In this document: one piece after another, positions 56,769-64,000 of the stretch
How positions within the stretch are numbered: position 1 is the first letter of the stretch
How the letters are laid out: the number at the start of each line of letters is the position of its first letter
Assembly: GCA_002730735.1 (NCBI GenBank)
Contig: PCAU01000003.1
Span: 52,574-116,573 of the forward strand
Origin: Acidobacteriota bacterium
Lineage (GTDB): Bacteria; Acidobacteriota; Vicinamibacteria; Vicinamibacterales; UBA823
Reading direction: 5' to 3'
Length of the DNA stretch: 64,000 nucleotides
Translations under genes and position numbers: made by a program
Notes under the pieces: generated by a model
The model's input: only the letters and a program-made list of their open reading frames with translations
Databases searched by the model: none
Told to the model about the DNA's origin: nothing

Positions 56769-56815
56769 GATATCTACGGTCTCGCCACTAGTGGTCGAAG
56801 AATTCTCGTCTCGCT

Positions 56816-56930
56816 TACAACCGGTAGTGAACAAAGGTTCCAAGCCAGCCACCTAGCTGGCCACCTCAACAAACTTCCCCGTTTTGAGTGGGGACGAATC
56901 AATCTGTCACCACCGGTAGTGAGCAAAGGC
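56816..56930 (-). repeat. Partial copy of the rpsG 3' end plus hairpin in the rpsG-fusA spacer
   Basis: On the minus strand the last codons of rpsG (CCTTTGCTCACTACCGGTGG, about 56930-56911) recur about 90 nt later as CCTTTGTTCACTACCGGTTG (about 56837-56818), 18 of 20 identical. Between them GCCAGC/GCTGGC forms a 6-bp hairpin (56844-56861). It may be a small duplication; in E. coli this spacer binds S7, but no resemblance can be claimed. Confidence 0.4.
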
Positions 56931-57380
56931 CTTATTCGCCTCTGCCATCCGGTGGGTATCTTCACGCTTTTTAACAGCCGAGCCACGTAGATTCGATGCG
57001 TCGATGAGTTCATTCGCTAGCTTCTCACGCATCGTCTTGCCATCCCCACGCGCACGTGCATAACTGACCAACCATCGAATGCTAAGCGACAGCCTACGAT
57101 TCTGGTGCACTTCGATCGGCACCTGATAATTCGAACCGCCAACCCGGCGAGACTTCACCTCAAGCGTTGGTTTAACATTGTCTATCGCCTTCTTGAACAC
57201 TTTGATCGGATCATCGCCGGTCCGTTCTTTGATTAAATCTAGCGACCCGTACAGAATCCCCTCTGCCGTACTGCGCTTCCCACTCAACATAATCGTTCGA
57301 AGAAACTTCGTAACTAGCGAACTCTTGTAGAGCGGGTCAGGTGGAACGTCGCGTTTGGCAATTTCGCGTCGGCGTGGCAT
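56907..57380 (-). CDS. rpsG: 30S ribosomal protein S7 (uS7)
   Basis: This 157-residue protein organises the 30S head. It starts '[20 protein letters not shown]', with '[20 protein letters not shown]', '[19 protein letters not shown]' and '[13 protein letters not shown]'-type ending '[13 protein letters not shown]'. It lies 51 nt after rpsL in str-cluster order. Confidence 0.97.
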   Translation of the reverse strand: MPRRREIAKRDVPPDPLYKSSLVTKFLRTIMLSGKRSTAEGILYGSLDLIKERTGDDPIKVFKKAIDNVKPTLEVKSRRVGGSNYQVPIEVHQNRRLSLSIRWLVSYARARGDGKTMREKLANELIDASNLRGSAVKKREDTHRMAEANKAFAHYRW

Positions 57381-57431
57381 GTTCGCAATCCCTACTAAAA
57401 CCTATAAACGACTATCATCAACTCTCGGTCA

Positions 57432-57806
57432 CTATGCTTTAGGCCGCTTCGCCCCATACTTAGACCGAGACTGCTTCCTGCTCTGTACACCAACAGCGTC
57501 AAGTGTTCCTCGAACGACATGGTAACGAACACCAGGCAGATCCTTAACCCGTCCCCCACGAATCAAGACTAGCGAGTGTTCCTGAAGGTTATGGCCGACG
57601 CCAGGAATGTAGGAGGTGACCTCGATACCATTGGTCAACCGAACGCGCGCGACTTTACGAAGTGCTGAGTTCGGCTTCTTGGGTGTCTGCGTGAACACCC
57701 GTACGCATACACCACGCTTCTGTGGACTCTCCTGAAGCGCTGGACTCTTCGTCTTGGTAGTAAGCTTCTTTCGTCCGTGGCGTACAAGTTGACTAATAGT
57801 TGGCAC
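57432..57806 (-). CDS. rpsL: 30S ribosomal protein S12 (uS12)
   Basis: This 124-residue decoding-centre protein starts at the GTG (57806), giving [14 protein letters not shown], with GGAG 5 nt upstream; the frame opens at 57830. The sequence keeps '[19 protein letters not shown]' and '[21 protein letters not shown]'. Lys43 and Lys88 are the streptomycin-sensitive residues. Asp89 is the expected RimO target, and rimO is at 11295-12674. A long structured leader precedes it, and rpsG follows after 51 nt. Confidence 0.97.
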   Translation of the reverse strand: MPTISQLVRHGRKKLTTKTKSPALQESPQKRGVCVRVFTQTPKKPNSALRKVARVRLTNGIEVTSYIPGVGHNLQEHSLVLIRGGRVKDLPGVRYHVVRGTLDAVGVQSRKQSRSKYGAKRPKA

Positions 57807-58127
57807 AAGCACTCCATCGACCGCTTGCACCCCACCGACCGGGGACTAAGCCAACAACTCCCCCCCCCGACCCGGAATGCATTCCGGTCCGTTCCTGCTC
57901 CAGGCCTAAAAATGACGTCAAACGTCGATTTGGCGCCTGGAAACCCGAATACCCTATTTGTGTGTTCGTGCGTGGACTACCGCGCAATCACTCAGGTGAA
58001 GAAGCGCTTCGTGGAGACGGCTCGAAACCGCAGCCACCGCTTCCTCTTCTGCCTCTACGTCGGCTTCGGCTTCCGATGAGGCGGAGCGGAGCTAGATAGG
58101 GTTTCCTAACTCCGATACAACCTTGCG
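57807..58127 (-). promoter_or_regulatory. Structured leader upstream of rpsL
   Basis: About 315 nt lie between the predicted promoter and the rpsL GTG, with no recognisable gene. A nested inverted repeat has an outer TCCAGGC/GCCTGGA stem (57899-57905 with 57935-57941) and an inner GACGT/ACGTC hairpin (57914-57926). A perfect 16-bp palindrome CCGGAATGCATTCCGG follows at 57872-57887, then the G9 run. It could be an r-protein-responsive leader, an operator, or an antiterminator region; this is inference. The 5' part encodes an acidic 44-codon frame without a good start. Confidence 0.45.
57860..57868 (-). repeat. G9 homopolymer in the rpsL leader
   Basis: Nine C in a row on the plus strand (G on the sense strand), about 55 nt before the rpsL start. 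It is the second-longest homopolymer run of this kind in the window after the G10 at 36532. Confidence 0.9.
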
Positions 58128-58157
58128 AGGATACCACAACAGAAAAACTTGAAGCAA
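58128..58157 (-). promoter_or_regulatory. Extended -10 promoter upstream of rpsL
   Basis: On the minus strand TTGCTT (58157-58152), an 18-nt spacer and TGG-TATCCT (-10 at 58133-58128) give an extended -10 promoter, starting near 58121. It would drive the str genes and perhaps the whole downstream ribosomal block. A second, weaker TATAGT is at 58225-58220. Confidence 0.45.
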
Positions 58158-58256
58158 GTCCTTCGTCCGCCACGACTTAGCGTGTCGGAGTCGTCGGCCG
58201 AAGGCCAGCGGCTTGAACCACTATAAAATTGACTCTTCTGGGCTAGCCCTTATTCG

Positions 58257-61200
58257 TCAATTCTTTAGAGCCCCATCGGCTACATCTTGCCGGCCGGTGA
58301 TTTCCTCGTGCTCAACGAATTCAGCCTCGTGATCAAATTCCACTGGCGGAGTTGGCGGCGGATCATCCCGCTCTATACTCACTTGCCGGTAATAGTCCAA
58401 ACCGGTGCCGGCAGGAATCAGCCTTCCCATCGTCACGTTCTCTTTGAGACCGCGAAGATGATCCACCTTACCCGAAATCGAAGCCTCAGTTAGTACACGT
58501 GTGGTCTCTTGGAACGATGCAGCCGAAATGAATGACTCAGTCGACAGCGAGGCCTTCGTGATCCCAAGCAACATTGGGCGGCCGACCGCTGGGCGACCAC
58601 CCTCACCAATTATGCGTTCGTTCTCCGCCATAAAATGGGCGCGCTCAACTTGCTCATCTACGAGGAACTCCGTATCACCAATGTCTTCAATCTTGACCCA
58701 GCGCATCATCTGCCGAGCGATGACCTCGATATGCTTATCGTTGATAGTGACACCTTGAAGCCGGTAAACCTCCTGGATCTCATTAACGAGATAATTCTGC
58801 AGGGCTTTCTCACCAAGAACACTGAGAATGTCATGTGGATTACTTGGTCCGTCCATCAACGGCTCTCCAGCTCTGACGCGGTCACCCTCCTGAACGTTTA
58901 CGTGCACACCTCTCGGCAGTGAGTACTCTCGAGGCTCTGCACCAGCCTCGTCAGGGACAATAATAATCTTACGTAGACCCTTCGCAACACTACCGTGATG
59001 GACAACACCCTCGATTTCACTGATGACTGCTGTCTCGCGCGGCTTTCTCGCCTCAAAGAGCTCCACCACACGCGGTAGCCCACCCGTAATATCCTTGGTT
59101 TTTGTCGTCTCCCGAGGAATCTTAGCCAGTACGTCACCGGCGTGTACCTCCTCACTATCGACAACCATCATATGCGCGTGCGAGGGCATATGATATTTCC
59201 GTAGTGCCTTGCCATCTTTCTTTCGCACCTCGATAGCCGGCTGCCTTTTCTCATCTGGGGAGTCCACGATGATAAGCCGAGACAATCCGGTCACCTCGTC
59301 GACCTCCTCGTGGGCGGTCATCCCTTCAACAATATCCTTGAAATGTACGATGCCGGGATGCTCAGTCACGATCGAGAAGGTATACGGATCCCACTCAACG
59401 AGTACCTCACCAGGCTCAACCTGTTGACCGTTCCGTACTCTGAGGTGCGCCCCGTAGACAACAGTGTAGCGTTCACGATCACGACCCTTGGCATCCTGGA
59501 TAACCAGCGAGCCACTTCGGTTCATCACCACAAGCGCCCCCGCTCGCGCCTCAACAACCTGCAGTTCTTCAAACCGCACAGTGCCGGAATGCTTTGCTTC
59601 AAGCGTTGACTGCTCCGACACTCGCGAGGCAGTTCCACCAATGTGGAATGTTCGCATCGTTAACTGAGTCCCAGGCTCGCCGATCGACTGTGCAGCAATG
59701 ACGCCAACTGCTAAACCACGCTCAACCAACTGACCCGTTGCCAAATCACGCCCGTAGCATTTTGTACAGACACCCCGACGCGACGAACACGTGAGCACCG
59801 AACGGATACGGACGCGCTCAATACCAGCTTCTTGGATATCCGAAGCCAACCTTTCCGTGATCTCTTCACCCTCATCAATAATTACAGCGTTCGTGATGGG
59901 ATCATGAATGGGATCGAGTGTAACGCGACCGATAATCCGATCGCGCAGCGGCTCAATGATCTCTCCACTCTCTACGATCGCCCGGGCATCAATCCCATCC
60001 ATCGTTCCACAATCATCCTTGGAAATGATTACATCCTGCGCGACATCAACTAAACGACGAGTCAGGTAGCCAGAATCAGCGGTTTTAAGTGCCGTATCGG
60101 CCAAACCTTTTCGCGCCCCATGAGTTGAGATGAAGTACTGCAACACAGTCAAACCTTCACGGAAGTTTGAGGTAATCGGCGTCTCGATAATCTCACCAGA
60201 AGGCTTTGCCATTAATCCGCGCATGCCGGCCAGCTGCCGAATTTGCTGCTTACTACCCCGAGCACCGGAATCAGCCATGATGTAGACCGGGTTGAAATTC
60301 CGGCCTGACGGGGCCGACTCGTCCATCTCTGCAAACATCTCGTCAGCGATTCGTTCGGTAACATCCGACCAAATCGCGATTACCTTGTTGTAGCGCTCAC
60401 CGTTTGTGATCGACCCATCCAGATACTGTTGCTCAACCTTGATAACGTCAGCCCTCGCATTGTCAACAAGCTGCGCCTTTTCTGATGGGATAATCAGGTC
60501 ATCAATACCGATAGATAGACCAGATTGAGTCGCGGAAAGGAAACCGAGATTCTTAATCACATCGAGCATACTGACGGTCTTCTCTAAACCGAACCGGAGA
60601 TAACAGTACTGAACTAGCTGCTGCAGCCCTTTCTTCTTTAGCAAGCCATTAATAAACGGTACGCCGTCAGGCAGTGCGTTGTTAAAGATGACGCGCCCAA
60701 CCGTCGTAGTGATAATCGTCTTGGATACCTGCTTCACGTCTGCATACAACACATCCTGATCAACGCGACTAGAGGATAGATCCATCAGTTCTCCACTCAC
60801 CCTTAGCCGAATCGGTGACAGGGTCTCAACTTCACCTGCCTCCTTCGCATGAAGCACATCCTCTACGCAGCCGAACAGACGACCCTCCCCTTTGGCACCC
60901 GTTTTGGACTTAGTCAGGTAATAACAGCCCAGCACAATGTCCTGTGATGGCACCACGATAGGTGCACCGTTTGCTGGCGAAAGGATGTTGTTCGAGGACA
61001 TCATCAGAACTGAAGCTTCGATCTGCGCTTCTGGACCTAGCGGGATATGAACAGCCATCTGATCGCCATCGAAGTCAGCATTGAATGCAGTGCAGACGAG
61101 CGGATGAATTCGAATTGCCTTTCCCTCCACCAGCACTGGTTCGAACGCTTGGATTCCAAGCCGATGAAGTGTCGGAGCCCGGTTTAGGAGCACGGGATGT

Positions 61201-62447
61201 TCACGGGTTACTTCCTCAAGAATGTCCCACACTTCAGGCTGGTGCTGCTCGACCATTTCCTTGGCCTGCTTAATAGTGGTCACGAGCCCACGCTCTTCAA
61301 GCTTGTTGTAGATAAAGGGCTTGAAAAGCTCCAGCGCCATCTTCTTTGGAAGGCCGCACTGATTCAACTTTAACTCCGGTCCGACTACAATGACCGAACG
61401 CCCGGAATAATCCACGCGTTTACCCAGCAAATTCTGCCGGAACCGACCCTGCTTCCCCTTAAGGGTGTCAGAAAGCGATTTCAATGGCCGGTTATTAGCG
61501 CCACGCAATACGCGACCTCGTCTGCCATTGTCGAAAAGCGCGTCAACTGCTTCTTGCAACATCCGCTTCTCATTCCGAATAATCACATCGGGAGCCTTGA
61601 GCTCCATTAACTTCTTGAGACGGTTATTGCGGTTAATCACACGGCGGTACAAATCGTTCAGGTCAGATGTAGCGAACCGTCCGCCATCGAGTGGTACGAG
61701 CGGACGCAACTCGGGAGGAATCACAGGAACCACGTCAAGAATCATCCACTCCGGCTTGTTATCAGAACGCCGAAAAGAATCAACCACTCGGAGCCGTTTT
61801 GAATATTTCAACTTCTTTTGTACCGACGTTTCACTCCGCATTAAGTCGCGGAGCTCTTCAGCTAGCTCATCCACACTGATGCGCTTCAGCAACTCCTTAA
61901 TGGCCTCAGCGCCCATCTGCGCTTTAAACCCAAGACCTGGCTTTACCCTTGTTGCGCGGAACTGTTCTTCGTTCAGTAGTTGGTTCTGCTTAAATTCAGT
62001 ATCACCGGGATCGATGACGACATAGGCCTCGAAGTACAGAATTCGCTCAAGGTCACGCAATGAGATATCCAACAAATGACCAATACGGCTTGGTAGACCT
62101 TTAAAGAACCAGACGTGACTGACCGGTGCCGCCAACTGAATGTGGCCGAGACGCTCCCTTCGTACTTTCGCTTGCGTAACTTCAACACCACACTTATCGC
62201 AGATTACACCCCTGTGCTTCATCCGCTTGTATTTCCCACAGAGGCACTCCCAATCTACGACCGGTCCAAAAATCTTCGCGCAGAACAAACCATCTCGTTC
62301 AGGTTTGAACGTTCGGTAGTTGATCGTCTCTGGTTTCGTCACCTCGCCATGCGACCATGAAAGTATTCGCTCGGGCGAGGCAAGACTAATCCTGATGTTG
62401 TCAAATTCTGTAGTTAACGAACCGCGGTCTGCAAAGCTTGGTCTCAT
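58257..62447 (-). CDS. rpoC: RNA polymerase subunit beta prime
   Basis: This 1396-residue catalytic subunit binds zinc at the N-terminus (Cys68, Cys70, Cys83, Cys86 in '[19 protein letters not shown]'). The magnesium-binding [12 protein letters not shown] is present (about 457). The bridge helix and trigger-loop region read '[20 protein letters not shown]' and '[20 protein letters not shown]'. The second zinc site is '[16 protein letters not shown]'. The C-terminus is acidic ([13 protein letters not shown]). GAAGGA is 3 nt before the ATG. rpoB ends 65 nt upstream. Confidence 0.98.
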   Translation of the reverse strand: MRPSFADRGSLTTEFDNIRISLASPERILSWSHGEVTKPETINYRTFKPERDGLFCAKIFGPVVDWECLCGKYKRMKHRGVICDKCGVEVTQAKVRRERLGHIQLAAPVSHVWFFKGLPSRIGHLLDISLRDLERILYFEAYVVIDPGDTEFKQNQLLNEEQFRATRVKPGLGFKAQMGAEAIKELLKRISVDELAEELRDLMRSETSVQKKLKYSKRLRVVDSFRRSDNKPEWMILDVVPVIPPELRPLVPLDGGRFATSDLNDLYRRVINRNNRLKKLMELKAPDVIIRNEKRMLQEAVDALFDNGRRGRVLRGANNRPLKSLSDTLKGKQGRFRQNLLGKRVDYSGRSVIVVGPELKLNQCGLPKKMALELFKPFIYNKLEERGLVTTIKQAKEMVEQHQPEVWDILEEVTREHPVLLNRAPTLHRLGIQAFEPVLVEGKAIRIHPLVCTAFNADFDGDQMAVHIPLGPEAQIEASVLMMSSNNILSPANGAPIVVPSQDIVLGCYYLTKSKTGAKGEGRLFGCVEDVLHAKEAGEVETLSPIRLRVSGELMDLSSSRVDQDVLYADVKQVSKTIITTTVGRVIFNNALPDGVPFINGLLKKKGLQQLVQYCYLRFGLEKTVSMLDVIKNLGFLSATQSGLSIGIDDLIIPSEKAQLVDNARADVIKVEQQYLDGSITNGERYNKVIAIWSDVTERIADEMFAEMDESAPSGRNFNPVYIMADSGARGSKQQIRQLAGMRGLMAKPSGEIIETPITSNFREGLTVLQYFISTHGARKGLADTALKTADSGYLTRRLVDVAQDVIISKDDCGTMDGIDARAIVESGEIIEPLRDRIIGRVTLDPIHDPITNAVIIDEGEEITERLASDIQEAGIERVRIRSVLTCSSRRGVCTKCYGRDLATGQLVERGLAVGVIAAQSIGEPGTQLTMRTFHIGGTASRVSEQSTLEAKHSGTVRFEELQVVEARAGALVVMNRSGSLVIQDAKGRDRERYTVVYGAHLRVRNGQQVEPGEVLVEWDPYTFSIVTEHPGIVHFKDIVEGMTAHEEVDEVTGLSRLIIVDSPDEKRQPAIEVRKKDGKALRKYHMPSHAHMMVVDSEEVHAGDVLAKIPRETTKTKDITGGLPRVVELFEARKPRETAVISEIEGVVHHGSVAKGLRKIIIVPDEAGAEPREYSLPRGVHVNVQEGDRVRAGEPLMDGPSNPHDILSVLGEKALQNYLVNEIQEVYRLQGVTINDKHIEVIARQMMRWVKIEDIGDTEFLVDEQVERAHFMAENERIIGEGGRPAVGRPMLLGITKASLSTESFISAASFQETTRVLTEASISGKVDHLRGLKENVTMGRLIPAGTGLDYYRQVSIERDDPPPTPPVEFDHEAEFVEHEEITGRQDVADGALKN

Positions 62448-62512
62448 AGATCCTTCATCGCAAATGTAGTTTCAGGGACCGGTCGTAGACCATGTCCAGA
62501 TGGTGATTCAAC

Positions 62513-64000
62513 CTACACTTCCTCGAGTTCTTTCTCCGTTGGTGGAAGCCCCTCTATCACTCTTGACGGCGTTTTCAATAATTCCACATCGAGGCAAAGA
62601 GCCTGTAACTCACGAATTAGCACGTTAAACGACTCCGGCAAGCCTGGTGTGAAGGACGTGTCATCCTTCACAATTGCCTCATAAAGCTTCGCACGCCCAG
62701 TGACATCATCAGACTTCGCAGTCAAGAGTTCTTGCAGTATGTGCGCTGCACCGTATGCCTCGAGCGCCCACACCTCCATCTCTCCAAACCGTTGGCCACC
62801 GAACTGCGCCTTGCCACCAAGCGGCTGCTGTGTGATCAACGAGTACGGGCCGATCGATCGCGCGTGAATTTTCTCATCGACTAAATGCGATAACTTGAGG
62901 ATATAAATGTAGCCGACGGTCACATCTTGCTCGAACACCTCTCCAGTCATCCCGTCAAACAGTTGAGTCTTGCCGCCAGTCGGGTATCCCGCTTGCTCAA
63001 GCCAGCCCTTGATCTCCTTTTCAATGGCTCCATCGAAGACCGGAGTCGAAAAATATAGCCCGAGCGCATGTGCGGCCCATCCGAGATGAGTTTCAAGAAT
63101 CTGACCGACGTTCATCCGTGATGGAACGCCGAGAGGGTTCAACACGATCTCAACTGGCGTTCCATCAGGCAGATACGGCATATCCTCTTCTGGCAGTATC
63201 CTCGCAATTACCCCCTTGTTACCGTGCCTCCCGGCCATCTTGTCGCCCACAGAAAGCTTTCGCTTCATAGCAACGTAGATCTTGACAAGCTTGATCACGC
63301 CTGGCGGCAACTCATCGCCACGCCGAATCTTCTCCTTTTTTTCTTCGAACTCTTGCCTAATGACTTCGACCGCTCGCGTGGTTCGGTTTTCGAGCCTATT
63401 CAAATCTTCCTCAAGTCGAGGATCGTCGGTTGCTATCGCCATCCTCGCGATCGCTTCATAAGGCATCCCTTCAAGCATCTCAACAGTAAGAACGGTTCCT
63501 TGATCGAGAAGTTTCACGTCACCATGGTCGCTGTACAGGTCTTTCCTCAACCTTTCCCCGGGGAGCATCTGGAGGAGGTGCTTCTTCACCTCGTCGTGAA
63601 AAATACGTATTTCATCCTTGAAATTCTTCTCCATCATCTCGAGCTCTTCAGCTTCAATCGCCTTGGCCCGGTCATCCTTCTCAATGCCCTTACGCGAAAA
63701 GATCTTCACGCCAACAATGATGCCGTCGATACCGGGAGGACATGTCAGAGACGCATCGCGCACATCACCAGCTTTCTCGCCGAAGATTGCACGTAACAGC
63801 TTTTCCTCAGGCGTGAGTTGAGTTTCGCCCTTAGGCGTCACCTTGCCAGCCAATACGTCGCCAGGTTTCACATAAGCGCCAATCCTAATAATTCCGCTTT
63901 CGTCGAGATCGTTCAAGAATCCTTCGGATACATTAGGAATGTCTCGGGTGATTTCCTCAGGACCGAGCTTCGTGTCACGAGCTTCAATCTCGAATTCCTC
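62513..64000 (-). CDS. rpoB: RNA polymerase subunit beta (3' part, runs off the window)
   Basis: The C-terminal 495 residues of RpoB; the frame stays open to the last base (…[20 protein letters not shown]), so the Met at 63916 is internal. Visible are '[20 protein letters not shown]', '[20 protein letters not shown]' (active-site lysines), '[21 protein letters not shown]', '[25 protein letters not shown]' (in parts), and the terminal '[18 protein letters not shown]'. The rifampicin pocket lies outside the window. It is followed by rpoC. Confidence 0.98.
   Translation of the reverse strand, partial: EEFEIEARDTKLGPEEITRDIPNVSEGFLNDLDESGIIRIGAYVKPGDVLAGKVTPKGETQLTPEEKLLRAIFGEKAGDVRDASLTCPPGIDGIIVGVKIFSRKGIEKDDRAKAIEAEELEMMEKNFKDEIRIFHDEVKKHLLQMLPGERLRKDLYSDHGDVKLLDQGTVLTVEMLEGMPYEAIARMAIATDDPRLEEDLNRLENRTTRAVEVIRQEFEEKKEKIRRGDELPPGVIKLVKIYVAMKRKLSVGDKMAGRHGNKGVIARILPEEDMPYLPDGTPVEIVLNPLGVPSRMNVGQILETHLGWAAHALGLYFSTPVFDGAIEKEIKGWLEQAGYPTGGKTQLFDGMTGEVFEQDVTVGYIYILKLSHLVDEKIHARSIGPYSLITQQPLGGKAQFGGQRFGEMEVWALEAYGAAHILQELLTAKSDDVTGRAKLYEAIVKDDTSFTPGLPESFNVLIRELQALCLDVELLKTPSRVIEGLPPTEKELEEV

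Noticed and set aside
57432..57806. Possible streptomycin-resistance form of S12
   Set aside because: Lys43 and Lys88 are both the sensitive residues.
57988..58173. 61-codon minus-strand frame between rpoC and rpsL
   Set aside because: Arg/Gly/Ser-rich, in a region of inverted repeats, no ribosome site; not supported as a gene.
63224..63796. 190-codon plus-strand frame opposite rpoB
   Set aside because: Antisense to conserved RpoB sequence and without recognisable domains.
63916..63918. rpoB start at this Met
   Set aside because: The same frame continues to the window edge with conserved RpoB sequence, so the Met is internal.
1..64000. CRISPR arrays, insertion sequences, prophage genes, rRNA or tRNA genes
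   Set aside because: No regular repeat-spacer pattern, transposase or phage protein, or RNA gene hallmark was seen in reading the window.

Overview
The window is a chromosomal housekeeping region of a Gram-negative-type bacterium, most likely an Acidobacteriota (perhaps Vicinamibacteria-like). The best lineage hint is the gene at 726-2834, which matches the VWFA-related family that is expanded in Acidobacteria. An archaeal/eukaryal-type ProRS, an EF-G paralogue and a pyruvoyl arginine decarboxylase fit but do not prove this. Taxonomy is inferred from reading the sequence, not from a search. I see no rRNA, tRNA, insertion sequence, prophage or CRISPR array.

Left part (1-12.7 kb): a small lipoprotein and a secreted VWA protein point away from each other and towards each other's 3' ends. 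They are followed by an M24 peptidase, a membrane-anchored HtrA/Deg protease and a MidA/NDUFAF7-type methyltransferase. A tightly overlapping trio comes next: a CYTH protein, a sugar nucleotidyltransferase and an APH-type kinase resembling the MurU/AmgK cell-wall-sugar recycling pair. Then come asnS and rimO, closed by a clear intrinsic terminator at 12.73 kb.

12.8-22.7 kb is the classical translation/RNA operon rimP-nusA-infB-ylxP-rbfA-nrnA-truB-rpsO-pnp, without ylxR and without ribF. On the other strand at 22.8-29.9 kb lie an M48 membrane protease, an SMC protein with an unusual Gly/Asn/His-rich insertion, and an S41 C-terminal processing protease. Between 29.9 and 38.8 kb are tatA-tatC (behind a near-consensus sigma-70 promoter), proS, aroB, a VKOR-DsbA fusion next to a pilin-like protein with two cysteines, a pyruvoyl-dependent arginine decarboxylase with a G10 tract just after its predicted transcription start, and an EF-G-like GTPase.

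38.8-64 kb is one continuous minus-strand block. In transcription order it reads rpoB (partial, runs off the right edge), rpoC, rpsL, rpsG, fusA, the S10 cluster (rpsJ to rpsQ), the spc cluster (rplN to map), and the alpha cluster (rpmJ, rpsM, rpsK, rpsD, rpoA, rplQ). rpmJ is a 37-codon gene found by direct reading. tuf is missing between fusA and rpsJ, and infA is missing between map and rpmJ. Zinc-ligand forms are seen for S14, L36, L24 and adenylate kinase.

Several start codons were moved inward from the longest frame, using Shine-Dalgarno spacing, promoter position or family alignment. The most interesting non-coding stretch is the roughly 320-nt leader upstream of rpsL, with nested inverted repeats, a 16-bp palindrome and a G9 run. 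The most interesting gene neighbourhood is the pilin/VKOR-DsbA pair next to the poly-G-tagged arginine decarboxylase.
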